A stretch of 13,403 nt of DNA from Oscillospiraceae bacterium (GCA_015065395.1 SVQJ01000017.1:3413-16815), one strand, 5' to 3'. Numbered from the stretch's first letter, positions 1-6,590 are shown. A program made the numbers and translations. Notes: a model not told the origin generated them from the letters alone.

Positions 1-75
1 GATTTTATGCTTTTTCATTTGATAGACATTTGTTAATATAATATGGGGCAGAGTTTTTGCAAAAGCTTTGCACGA

Positions 76-864
76 TCACTTTATGCCTATAACTGCCGCC
101 ATGGTGCCGCGAACACCCATTGTTGCCCTGTGAGAGTGATAAAGCTCCGGCTTGCAGGCAGTGCATTCATTCAGCACATCCGTTTTTTCAACACCTGCAT
201 CCATAAGAAGCTGCAGATTCATGGAAGCTATGTCGGCATAAAGCCTACCGTCACGTTCGGTTATAAACTGATCTGCAAACTCTTTACCTTGAAGCTTTTC
301 CACCGTGCTTTTCATATCCTCCCCCACAGCATAACAGCAGGAATGAATACACGGACCGATAGCGGCAAAAATCCTTTTCGCTCCCATATCGCGGAGAATA
401 GAAGCTCCCTTAGGTGCAATGCCTGCAGCAGTTCCTCTCCAGCCTGCGTGAAGAGCCGCTACAACAGGCGACCCGTCCTCTCTTATACCCAGGAGAAGAA
501 CCGGTGTGCAATCTGCAACTCTTACTATAAGACTCACTCCCAGCTCATCAGTTACGAACCCATCACAAGGAAAAGGAACGTCCCGGTCGATTCCTTCGCC
601 GATATTCTCACGTCCCACCCTTCTTATCTCGGCAGAGTGGATCTGGGGAGTCCCCACGACGCGGTCACCAATACCGGCATAAGAGCAAAGAAGAGATATG
701 TTCTTCTTGACAGTTATATCATCATCGCCGCGGAAAAAGCCGGTATTCATAGATGCAAGATGCGAGATCGTGCTAACTCCTCCGTTTCGGGTGGAAAAAG
801 CATGCCCCACCCGAGGGTGGGAGATCACATCGCTCTGCCAGACCGGTGAATTGTATTTGAACAT
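76..864 (-). CDS. pgeF: YfiH/PgeF-family purine nucleoside phosphorylase (multicopper-oxidase-like fold)
   Basis: 262 aa, about the usual length of this cytoplasmic family. Members once called polyphenol oxidase/laccase are now known to cleave or deaminate purine nucleosides. The three metal ligands of the family appear to be present: H76 in PQIHSAEI, C119 in VADCTPVLL and H139 in ALHAGWRGT, followed by the family motif IGPCIHSCCYAVG (169-181). The frame is open to an ATG at 897, but I chose the ATG at 864 because GTGAGG lies 5 bases upstream of it, the protein then begins at the conserved FKYNSPVW region, and nothing SD-like precedes 897. No convincing promoter was found; the gene follows pduL on the same strand behind a hairpin (974-1002). 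Family assignment is firm; substrate preference cannot be read from sequence. Confidence 0.93.
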   Translation of the reverse strand: MFKYNSPVWQSDVISHPRVGHAFSTRNGGVSTISHLASMNTGFFRGDDDITVKKNISLLCSYAGIGDRVVGTPQIHSAEIRRVGRENIGEGIDRDVPFPCDGFVTDELGVSLIVRVADCTPVLLLGIREDGSPVVAALHAGWRGTAAGIAPKGASILRDMGAKRIFAAIGPCIHSCCYAVGEDMKSTVEKLQGKEFADQFITERDGRLYADIASMNLQLLMDAGVEKTDVLNECTACKPELYHSHRATMGVRGTMAAVIGIK

Positions 865-952
865 ATATACCTCACTGTTTTCAAATCGGAGTTGCATGAA
901 TGATACGGTCGCTTTTTGAAAACGCCGACAAACCTCGCGAAGCGAATACCAC

Positions 953-1002
953 TCGCCTTTTGGCGAATAAAACTGCGAGACTTCCTTATGGGAAGTCTCG
1001 CA
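953..1002 (-). terminator. Tandem hairpins downstream of pduL, probable terminator
   Basis: A perfect 12-base-pair stem (974-985 with 991-1002, 5-base loop) lies about 40 bases past the pduL stop and is followed on the minus strand by GTTTTATTCGCC. A second short stem follows at 953-957/962-966 (TCGCC/GGCGA, 4-base loop). The first stem is strong but its U-run is short and interrupted, so termination is likely rather than certain. It would insulate pgeF from pduL transcription. Confidence 0.6.
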
Positions 1003-1042
1003 ATGTCAGCCGTTTTTACTGTATGCAGAATTTTGAAAAAAA

Positions 1043-1618
1043 TTACTTAATGATCTCGCCGTAGCACTGTCCGAATGCGCAAGCAGCATTAGCTTCATCG
1101 GTATCGATATGCATTGCTCCTGCAAACTTAGGGCTTACGCGAACAACAACATCGCCGAATACTGTGCTTCTGTCTGCACTTTCGATCTTAACGGAAACGA
1201 TCTCCTTATCCTCAACTCCTGCAGCAGCTGCCTCTTCGGGAGTGAAGTGGATGTGACGCTTTGCAACGATAACACCCTCGGAAATCTCAACCTCGCCTGC
1301 GGGTCCTACTATCTTGCAGGGAGCACTGCCTGCAACATCGCCACTCTCACGAACGGGAGCTGCAACGCCGAGAGTTCTCGCGTCTGTATAGGAAACCTCA
1401 ACCTGGGTAGCAGGTCTTGCAGGTCCGAGAATGATAACATTGGAAATGGACTTCTTGGGGCCTACGAGAGTTACTCTTTCCTCGCAAGCAAACTGTCCGG
1501 GCTGGCTGAGATCCTTCTTGTGGGTAAGAGTTGCGCCTGCACCGAAGAGAGTTTCGATGTCTGCAGCGGAAAGGTGCACGTGACGTGCGCTGGTTTCAAC
1601 AAGTACTTTATTGGACAT
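1043..1618 (-). CDS. pduL: PduL-type phosphate acyltransferase (phosphotransacylase)
   Basis: 191 aa. PduL enzymes interconvert acyl-CoA (acetyl- or propanoyl-CoA) plus phosphate with acyl-phosphate plus CoA; an acetate kinase then makes ATP. The two-barrel family signature is visible: H13 and H15 in SARHVHLS, H122 and H124 in KRHIHFT, and H170 in AMHIDTDEANAA are the likely zinc ligands, and R90 in PVRESGD matches the conserved phosphate-binding arginine. The protein starts directly at the catalytic fold, with no N-terminal extension like the encapsulation peptide of microcompartment PduLs, and no shell genes lie nearby. A cytosolic role in fermentative acetate formation, replacing Pta, is therefore inferred. 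The ATG is preceded by AAGGAGA about 10 bases upstream. The gene has its own good promoter (1649-1677) and probably ends at the 974-1002 hairpin. Confidence 0.94.
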   Translation of the reverse strand: MSNKVLVETSARHVHLSAADIETLFGAGATLTHKKDLSQPGQFACEERVTLVGPKKSISNVIILGPARPATQVEVSYTDARTLGVAAPVRESGDVAGSAPCKIVGPAGEVEISEGVIVAKRHIHFTPEEAAAAGVEDKEIVSVKIESADRSTVFGDVVVRVSPKFAGAMHIDTDEANAACAFGQCYGEIIK

Positions 1619-1648
1619 TGGTTTGGTTCTCCTTTGATGTTTTTTTTA

Positions 1649-1677
1649 ATTATATCACCGAAAAGGTGCAAAATCAA
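1649..1677 (-). promoter_or_regulatory. SigmaA-type promoter of pduL
   Basis: On the minus strand TTGATT (1677-1672) is followed after exactly 17 bases by a consensus TATAAT (1654-1649). The -10 is extended (TGA before TATAAT). The predicted start near 1642 leaves a leader of about 24 nt containing the AAGGAG ribosome site. This argues that pduL is expressed independently of the upstream araC gene. Confidence 0.75.
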
Positions 1678-1725
1678 CCGTTTTCACTTTATTTTGGCTG
1701 CTTTTAACAAAAAGGCGCACGGGGT

Positions 1726-2529
1726 TTACCGTTTACCAACGATATCTCTGGTACGTTTTCTGTATTCAGTGGGAGAACAGCCCTTTCTTTTGGAAAAAAA
1801 CGAAGAAAAGGAAAGAACATCGTTATATCCCACCGAGGCGGCTATCTGAGAAATATTCATATCGCTTGAACGCAACAGCGCCTTTGCCTGCTCCATGCAG
1901 AATCGGCTCAGGTATTCCTTCGGAGATACGCCGAATTCCTCAAAAAACACTCTGTACAGATAAGATTGACTTATATTCAAGTGCTTTGCCAGCTCACCGA
2001 TGGATGGGTGAAGATAATAATTGCTCTCTATGTATTCCTTAGCGGACACAGCATATATTTTCGCCATACTGCTGCTTCTTGAAGGTGCGGAATGACGCAT
2101 CAGAATATTCAGATATATACTGAGGGTCTCCAAAGGACTGATCGAAAGCACGGTCTTTCTCTTCAGTGCACGAAACTGCTCTTCGATCACATGGGGAAAA
2201 TCATATCTGAATATACCGGTCTCTTTATCTGCATTATAGAAATCTATAAAGAAGTCCATGTCCTCCGTTTCAATTATAAACCAAAGATACTCCCACGGAT
2301 CACTTTGAGAAGGGTGGTATTCCACAGTCTGCCCTGGAAGAAAAATGAAACCCTCACCTGCTCTCACCGGGTTCCCGAGAAAATATCCCCTCCCTGCAAA
2401 ACAATAATGAATAACAAAGGAGCTTCTGAGAATCGGGCTGTTTTTTGTATATTTCTGTTCATCCGCTCCGCCTATGGACGTGACCGACACCTTTGGCATT
2501 CGTCCAAGGGAAAACACCTCAAATTGCAT
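1726..2529 (-). CDS. AraC-family transcriptional regulator with N-terminal cupin-like sensor
   Basis: 267 aa, standard for AraC regulators with an effector domain. Residues about 35-85 form the cupin-like ligand-binding part (IHYCFAGRGYF, then DPWEYLWF). Residues about 165-260 are the double helix-turn-helix DNA-binding domain: the first HTH around 176-196 (IGELAKHLNISQSYLYRVF) and the second around 225-250, with the family signature ISQIAASVGYNDVLSFSSFFSKRKGCSPTEYR. The ATG is preceded by CAGGGGGT at good spacing. It is divergent from the dockerin/DUF4838 gene at 2760 across a 230-base spacer carrying paired direct repeats, so it probably senses a sugar or oligosaccharide and controls that gene; the ligand is unknown. 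A tandem 7-mer duplication (GTTTACC twice, 1724-1737) overlaps its stop codon. No clear terminator follows, so read-through into pduL is possible. Confidence 0.92.
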   Translation of the reverse strand: MQFEVFSLGRMPKVSVTSIGGADEQKYTKNSPILRSSFVIHYCFAGRGYFLGNPVRAGEGFIFLPGQTVEYHPSQSDPWEYLWFIIETEDMDFFIDFYNADKETGIFRYDFPHVIEEQFRALKRKTVLSISPLETLSIYLNILMRHSAPSRSSSMAKIYAVSAKEYIESNYYLHPSIGELAKHLNISQSYLYRVFFEEFGVSPKEYLSRFCMEQAKALLRSSDMNISQIAASVGYNDVLSFSSFFSKRKGCSPTEYRKRTRDIVGKR

Positions 2530-2559
2530 AACTACCCCCTGCAGATCATCTTAGTTATG

Positions 2560-2589
2560 ATTTTAACATACAAGAGCATGATTTTTCAA
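2560..2589 (-). promoter_or_regulatory. Promoter of the AraC-family regulator gene
   Basis: On the minus strand TTGAAA (2589-2584), an 18-base spacer and TAAAAT (2565-2560) with an extended TGT in front form a reasonable vegetative promoter. The predicted start is near 2553, about 24 nt before the ATG at 2529. A further TATAAT at 2623-2618 on the same strand lacks a good -35. Confidence 0.55.
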
Positions 2590-2638
2590 TAGTATATCGG
2601 ATTTTTTTGTGATAGAATTATTATATACGGTGATTTTG

Positions 2639-2673
2639 CACGTAATATTGGAAAATATCACATAATATCGGAA
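2639..2673. promoter_or_regulatory. Paired direct repeats, probable AraC-type operator
   Basis: CACGTAATATTGGAA (2639-2653) and CACATAATATCGGAA (2659-2673) match at 13 of 15 positions and start exactly 20 bases apart, about two helical turns. AraC-family dimers bind direct-repeat half-sites with this kind of spacing. A partial third copy, ATATCGGA, lies at 2594-2601. The proximal repeat overlaps the -35 position of a possible promoter for the downstream + strand gene. Binding by the divergently encoded AraC protein is an inference. Confidence 0.6.
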
Positions 2674-2684
2674 CGGTTTACAAT
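2656..2684 (+). promoter_or_regulatory. Possible activator-dependent promoter of the dockerin/DUF4838 gene
   Basis: TACAAT (2679-2684) is a 5/6 match to the -10 consensus, but the hexamer 17 bases upstream (TATCAC, 2656-2661) is a poor -35 and is overlapped by the promoter-proximal direct repeat, the arrangement expected for AraC-type activation. The predicted leader is about 70 nt. An alternative is the extended -10 TGATAGAAT at 2610-2618, which would place the repeats downstream of the start and suggest repression instead. Confidence 0.4.
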
Positions 2685-2759
2685 ATTTTCCTTTGTTTGA
2701 TTATGCAAAATCCATTCCCAAATCATGAATTAAAATCACATATACGAAAGGAAAGAAAA

Positions 2760-5084
2760 ATGAAAAAACTTTTATCTGCAATACTTTGCTTTGTCATGCT
2801 GGCGTCCTCCTGTATCGGCGTTTTTGCAGCCCAGTACAATCCCGACGTTGCAGACGAGCACAACCTTGACGTTGCTCCCAATATTATGCGTAACCGAGAC
2901 TTCGCCCTGGGCGACGTTAACTGCGACTCAAGCGTTGACGCAAAGGACGCACTGTACATGACCGCAAACATTAAAGGCATAGACGGCTATGAAATGGATG
3001 CCCAGGCGTGTGATTTCACCGCAGACGGAGCCTTTGACGCAAAGGACCTTTACTATATCAAGCTGTGCCTTTCCGGTGCCGCATCTCCCAATGATTACGG
3101 CGATAACAAGCAGGTATACAGACTTACCATCGGCGGTAAGGATATAGATACCTATTCCATCGTTATACCCGAGGATACCTCCTACGACAGCAATCTTTAC
3201 ATGGCGTGCGAGATCCTTTACGAATACATAAAGGATGCAACCGGCATCGCTCTCCCCATTGAAAGAGGAAGCGCGAGCGGCGAGTGTGCGATCTATCTCC
3301 ACCACGTTACCGATGACAGCGAGCAGGGCGCAGAGCTGGGCCACGAGGGCTACACCTATTACGTTGAAAACGGAGATCTTCATATCTACGGTACCCACAG
3401 AGGTAATATGTATGCCGCATACGAGATAGTAGAGGATTATCTCGGCTACAATTTCTTTGCCCGCGAGGGTACGTATAGCAAGAAGACCAGATGGGTTGAC
3501 ATCCCCGAGGACACGGACAAAACCTTCGTGCCCCCCTTCAGATTCAGACATTCCAAATCCACCCTCAGCGGAAGCGGACGTGATTATTTCTACCTTGCCC
3601 GCGGACTTAACGGCTCCCAGAGCTACGAATACAAGAACGAGAAGAAATCCCTTGATTATTACGGCGGATTCGTCGGCCCCGTGTTCAACAACATCCACTC
3701 CTACGACTATTACTGGCAGATGGGTACGGGTACCATGCCCGAGGATGACGGCGTAACCCCTCTGGAAGCAAGATACTATGCAAAATATCAGTCCGGTGAA
3801 TACCAGGATCAGACCAAATGGGAGCCTTGTGCAACACTCCAGGATGATTACGATATCCTTTTCTCCGGATTCCTTGATACCATCCGCATGATCGAAGCAA
3901 GAGGCTATCCTATCCTTTACCAGGATGATACCAACTGCTACTCCTTCTCTCTCAACGATAACTCAAACTGGTGCACCTGCCGAAACTGCAAGAAGGCGGC
4001 AGATCAGAAAACGTACACGGGAGTTTATCTTGAGCTTGCAAACCGCGGAGCCCGTGATATTCAGGCATATTACCCCGGTCTTGAGGTTTTCACCTGGACC
4101 TATACCCGCGAAACCCCCACAAACGTTCTCCCCGATGAAAACCTGGTAATCATGCTTGCAGGCTTCAACTGTGCAAACCACCACCTGGGAAGCGGCGACT
4201 GTGTGAACGGCTCCTTCTTCAACCATACCAATGATGAATTTGAAGCAAGAATAGACGTGTGGAACGAGATGTGCACAGAAACGGGCGCAGAATTCTGGCT
4301 CTGGTACTATCCCGAAACCCACTTCTACTATATGTTCGATATTCCCAACGTTTACACCATCTTCTATGACTTCCAGTGGTTTTATGAGCACGGTGTCTCC
4401 GGTATGTTCTACGAGGGAAGCGGCGGCGCAGGATACCTTTTCGAAAACATGAAAGCTTATCTGGCATCCCAAATGAACTTCAACCCCACCATGAGCTTTG
4501 AGGAATACGATCAGCTCGTTAAGGACTACTGCATGATGGCTTACGGCGAGGGCTGGGAATACATTTACGAGTTTATCCAGATGTACGAGGAAGCGGGCGA
4601 CGCAGTTGGTCTTGAATTTGACGACGCCTTGGAGAGCTCCTACTGCTACATCGGTAACTACGACCGCGCATACGACTTTGTTTCCGCGGCTTATCTTGTT
4701 GAGAATTACGAGGAAATGAGAAATCTCCTTCTCAATGCCATCGACGCATTCGACCCCGATAAGACAAGCAACGACGATTTCCGCATCAAAAAGCTTTCCA
4801 ATCTCTTCAACTGCTTCGAGATCCTGGGTCTCGGCGCAACCTACGTTTCCGATTATATTAACGGAGACAATAATCAGAGAGCGGAATACGAGGCAAGATA
4901 TACTGCGTTCCTCTCCTATGCTCAAAGCAACGGAATGAGAATCAGCCATTATACCGAATTTACTGTTCCCGCAAGCGTTGATCTTTCAAAGAACCCCTGC
5001 GTTGATTTCTTCGTGGCAGGCTCCAGAAGAGCAGATGTGAATACCATCTTCCTCGGACTTCCTGAGATCGGTTACTATTCATAA
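2760..5084 (+). CDS. Secreted protein with N-terminal dockerin and DUF4838 (glycosidase-like) region
   Basis: 774 aa. The frame extends to an ATG at 2697, but the ATG at 2760 has AAAGGA upstream and begins a signal peptide (residues 1-24, probable cut after VFAA). Residues about 50-106 are a type I-like dockerin with two calcium loops, D52-D63 (DVNCDSSVDAKD) and D85-D96 (DFTADGAFDAKD), which normally binds a cohesin on a scaffold or the cell wall. Residues about 128-250 resemble the alpha-glucuronidase/hexosaminidase-type N-terminal domain (LYMACEILYEYIKDATG, then HRGNMYAAYEIVEDYLGYNFF). The rest matches DUF4838, including the CTCRNC cysteine cluster (405-410), FWLWYYPE (512-519) and YEGSG (551-555). 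DUF4838 proteins are thought to act on carbohydrates but the reaction is not established; a catalytic acid cannot be assigned safely. The protein ends without an anchor or sorting motif. The AraC regulator upstream fits substrate-induced expression. Confidence 0.88.
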   Translation: MKKLLSAILCFVMLASSCIGVFAAQYNPDVADEHNLDVAPNIMRNRDFALGDVNCDSSVDAKDALYMTANIKGIDGYEMDAQACDFTADGAFDAKDLYYIKLCLSGAASPNDYGDNKQVYRLTIGGKDIDTYSIVIPEDTSYDSNLYMACEILYEYIKDATGIALPIERGSASGECAIYLHHVTDDSEQGAELGHEGYTYYVENGDLHIYGTHRGNMYAAYEIVEDYLGYNFFAREGTYSKKTRWVDIPEDTDKTFVPPFRFRHSKSTLSGSGRDYFYLARGLNGSQSYEYKNEKKSLDYYGGFVGPVFNNIHSYDYYWQMGTGTMPEDDGVTPLEARYYAKYQSGEYQDQTKWEPCATLQDDYDILFSGFLDTIRMIEARGYPILYQDDTNCYSFSLNDNSNWCTCRNCKKAADQKTYTGVYLELANRGARDIQAYYPGLEVFTWTYTRETPTNVLPDENLVIMLAGFNCANHHLGSGDCVNGSFFNHTNDEFEARIDVWNEMCTETGAEFWLWYYPETHFYYMFDIPNVYTIFYDFQWFYEHGVSGMFYEGSGGAGYLFENMKAYLASQMNFNPTMSFEEYDQLVKDYCMMAYGEGWEYIYEFIQMYEEAGDAVGLEFDDALESSYCYIGNYDRAYDFVSAAYLVENYEEMRNLLLNAIDAFDPDKTSNDDFRIKKLSNLFNCFEILGLGATYVSDYINGDNNQRAEYEARYTAFLSYAQSNGMRISHYTEFTVPASVDLSKNPCVDFFVAGSRRADVNTIFLGLPEIGYYS

Positions 5085-5094
5085 AAACAAAAAA

Positions 5095-5120
5095 GGAGCT
5101 TGACAAACAGTCAACGCTCC
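5095..5120 (+). other. Post-stop hairpin in the 3' UTR of the dockerin/DUF4838 gene
   Basis: Ten nucleotides after the stop, GGAGCTTGAC pairs with GTCAACGCTCC (one bulged C, 5-base loop). There is no U-run behind it, so it is not a terminator by itself. It could protect the mRNA 3' end ahead of the real terminator at 5135-5177. Confidence 0.5.
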
Positions 5121-5134
5121 ATACCTTCATAAAA

Positions 5135-5177
5135 AGAAAAAGCCTTGTTTATGCTTTTACAAGGCTTTTTCTTTTTT
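5135..5177 (+). terminator. Rho-independent terminator of the dockerin/DUF4838 gene
   Basis: A 14-base-pair stem (5135-5148 with 5159-5172, core AAGCCTTGT/ACAAGGCTT) is followed by a T-run to 5177. The left flank is A-rich, so it could also terminate minus-strand transcripts. Confidence 0.88.
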
Positions 5178-5248
5178 GCAGGCCCTTTTACCTTTGTTCC
5201 CTTGTCTTTTTCAAATTCATCCGGTTCTTTCTTTTTAACTTAAATATT

Positions 5249-5275
5249 AAAAGGGGCCTTTACAGCCCCTTTTTT
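5249..5275 (-). terminator. Terminator of the SGNH lipoprotein gene (bidirectional)
   Basis: AAAAGGGGC (5249-5257) pairs with GCCCCTTTT (5265-5273) across a 7-base loop, just past the stop at 5284 on the minus strand. It also has a T-run on the plus strand (5270-5275), so it backs up the neighbouring terminator and seals the convergent gene pair from both sides. Confidence 0.8.
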
Positions 5276-5283
5276 CAAAAGAA

Positions 5284-6192
5284 TCATGTCATTGAAGCAA
5301 GCCAGCGGCCCCACTGGATATAGTACTGGGAGAGCAAATGGAAATCATCTGCCGCATATTCCTTTCCCAGGGCGCTGTTACTATCGTCAAATACCGTGTT
5401 AACATCCAGATACCTGACCCTTTCTCCGTCAGCAAAGGACGCCATGAACGCATTTATCAGATCAAGCCTTGCATTGTTGTAGGTAGAATCACGTGAGGAT
5501 CGTTCGTGGGTGATATGCAGATTTGCACACATAAACACCGTTGCATCAGGCTGAAGGGAAAGAACCGTTTCCATCAGCGCGTTGTACTTGTTCTTTATAG
5601 CATCAATATTATAGCCTATCTCATTAATGCCAAGCATGATATACACTTTATCGTACTTTTTGCTTTCCAAAAGGGGGATAAGCTTAGTTTCTCCGGCACT
5701 GCCGGTTTCAACCGTCTCATTGAAAACTCTGAAAATATTAAGACCCTTTGTGGCAAAAACATCGGCATTGCCAAGCTTTGAGTTGTTTTTGATTCCCACG
5801 GTTCTGGAGTCGCCGATAAAGAGCGCATTATCAAATATCGAGGGATCATAATCTGCATAATCCGGAGACACCGGCACAAATGAAGGAGTATCGGTCTCGG
5901 GCGCGGGCGCCGTTGTGTCACTTGGTTCTATTTCGGGAAGCATTGTTTCAGGAGGAGCGGTTTCAGTTTTCTCCGTATCCGCAGTATCCTGAGTGCATGG
6001 CTTTTCAACCGCTTGCGTGTCCTCGGCCTCAGTCTCCGACGGCAGACGGGAAACAGCATTTTCATCGTTAACGACCATATCAAACGCTGCTTCTTGTTGC
6101 TTGTTTGCCGAATAAGGAACGGCACAGCTCACAAAAACTGCGCTTACTGCCAAAAGCGCAGAGATAGCCACTATTAATTTCCTGAGATCCAT
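5284..6192 (-). CDS. SGNH/GDSL-type hydrolase lipoprotein
   Basis: 302 aa. The N-terminus is a hydrophobic signal ending in a lipobox-like VFVSC, with C23 the probable lipidated residue, so the protein should sit on the outer face of the membrane. Residues about 45-108 are a low-complexity linker rich in E, T, P and D. The catalytic domain starts near 115 and shows the SGNH blocks: FIGDSR (S129 nucleophile), G150 in TKGLN, GINE (N190) and DDFH (D282, H285), so the Ser-Asp-His triad looks intact. Such enzymes hydrolyse or transfer ester-linked acyl groups; a role in removing or adding O-acetyl groups on wall polymers or dietary glycans is an inference, helped only loosely by the MBOAT/DHHW operon about 3 kb away. 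The gene is monocistronic, with its own promoter at 6237-6265 and a terminator at 5249-5275. The ribosome site (CAGGGAA) is modest. Confidence 0.87.
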   Translation of the reverse strand: MDLRKLIVAISALLAVSAVFVSCAVPYSANKQQEAAFDMVVNDENAVSRLPSETEAEDTQAVEKPCTQDTADTEKTETAPPETMLPEIEPSDTTAPAPETDTPSFVPVSPDYADYDPSIFDNALFIGDSRTVGIKNNSKLGNADVFATKGLNIFRVFNETVETGSAGETKLIPLLESKKYDKVYIMLGINEIGYNIDAIKNKYNALMETVLSLQPDATVFMCANLHITHERSSRDSTYNNARLDLINAFMASFADGERVRYLDVNTVFDDSNSALGKEYAADDFHLLSQYYIQWGRWLASMT

Positions 6193-6236
6193 TTCAATTC
6201 CCTGCCTTTCGTCAGATTTCTACCTTCAGCGTACTT

Positions 6237-6265
6237 ATTCTACAGTATTTTTTCTGCAAATTCAA
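6237..6265 (-). promoter_or_regulatory. SigmaA-type promoter of the SGNH lipoprotein gene
   Basis: On the minus strand TTGAAT (6265-6260) is followed after 17 bases by TAGAAT (6242-6237). The predicted start near 6230 gives a leader of about 37 nt. Confidence 0.65.
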
Positions 6266-6309
6266 GCCTTTTTGAAAAACAATAAAAAGTTTTTTTGCAA
6301 TGTTAAAAG

Positions 6310-6323
6310 CACAATATATTGTG
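6310..6323. promoter_or_regulatory. 14-base perfect palindrome, possible operator
   Basis: CACAATATATTGTG is a perfect palindrome flanked by AAAA and TTTT with one mismatch on each side. It lies about 85 bases upstream of the predicted start of the SGNH lipoprotein transcript. It could bind a dimeric regulator, but AT-rich palindromes also arise by chance. Confidence 0.3.
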
Positions 6324-6444
6324 TTTTTATTAACAGGATTCAAAGGAAATTTTTGCCTTATTATTCTGTAAAGATTCCATTGCGATGCTTTGAAAAATGT
6401 CTTGCAAGTTTACGATTTCGCGTGTCAGTCAGGCATTTTTCTCA

Positions 6445-6466
6445 TTCTTTCCTTGAAAGGAAAGAA
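6445..6466. repeat. Inverted repeat, 10-base arms with a 2-base centre
   Basis: TTCTTTCCTT (6445-6454) and AAGGAAAGAA (6457-6466) are perfect complements around GA. It lies 37 bases before the 88-base inverted repeat and may belong to the same non-coding element. Function is unknown. Confidence 0.5.
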
Positions 6467-6502
6467 CCAAAGGAACTTTAAGAAAGCGAAAATATCGAAA
6501 AA

Positions 6503-6590
6503 GCAAAAAGGCCCTAAAAAATAAAGTGCGCAAAAATGAACGAGCTCATTTTTGCGCACTTTATTCTTTTTAGGTTACGACGCCTTTTGC
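6503..6590. repeat. 88-base nested inverted repeat (structured RNA, terminator or MITE-like element)
   Basis: The inner arms (6520-6539 and 6546-6565) are a perfect 20-base inverted repeat around a 6-base loop, with core GTGCGCAAAAATGA. The stem continues outward through CCTAAAAA (6513-6520) with TTTTTAGG (6567-6574), the two arms sharing base 6520, then GCAAAAAGGC (6503-6512) with GCCTTTTGC (6582-6590), interrupted only by a 2-base bulge and a 7-base bulge. It lies 80 bases past the stop of the ParE-like gene. This is far larger than a normal intrinsic terminator and has no long U-run directly behind the strong stem. Confidence 0.7.

Noticed and set aside
19..42. TTGATA ... TATAAT at the left edge, plus strand
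   Set aside because: The spacing is only 12 bases, too short for a sigmaA promoter, and no plus-strand gene follows.
58..72. TGCAAA/TTTGCA hairpin just after the pgeF stop
   Set aside because: A 6-base AT-rich stem with a 3-base loop and no U-run on the minus strand; too weak to call a terminator.
43..849. 268-codon open frame on the plus strand opposite pgeF
   Set aside because: The minus strand encodes all YfiH/PgeF motifs; the plus-strand product is cysteine- and histidine-rich nonsense without family features.
1109..1849. 246-codon plus-strand frame over pduL and the end of araC
   Set aside because: It spans two well-supported genes and their intergenic promoter, so it is a shadow frame.
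3963..4949. 328-codon open frame on the minus strand
   Set aside because: It lies wholly inside the dockerin/DUF4838 gene, whose signal peptide, dockerin and DUF4838 motifs are convincing. The antisense frame has no SD and its product is a valine/alanine-rich mirror of the codon bias.
6272..6481. 69-codon plus-strand frame in the large intergenic gap
   Set aside because: No SD, basic low-complexity product, and it runs through two inverted repeats; it looks like a translated repeat rather than a gene.
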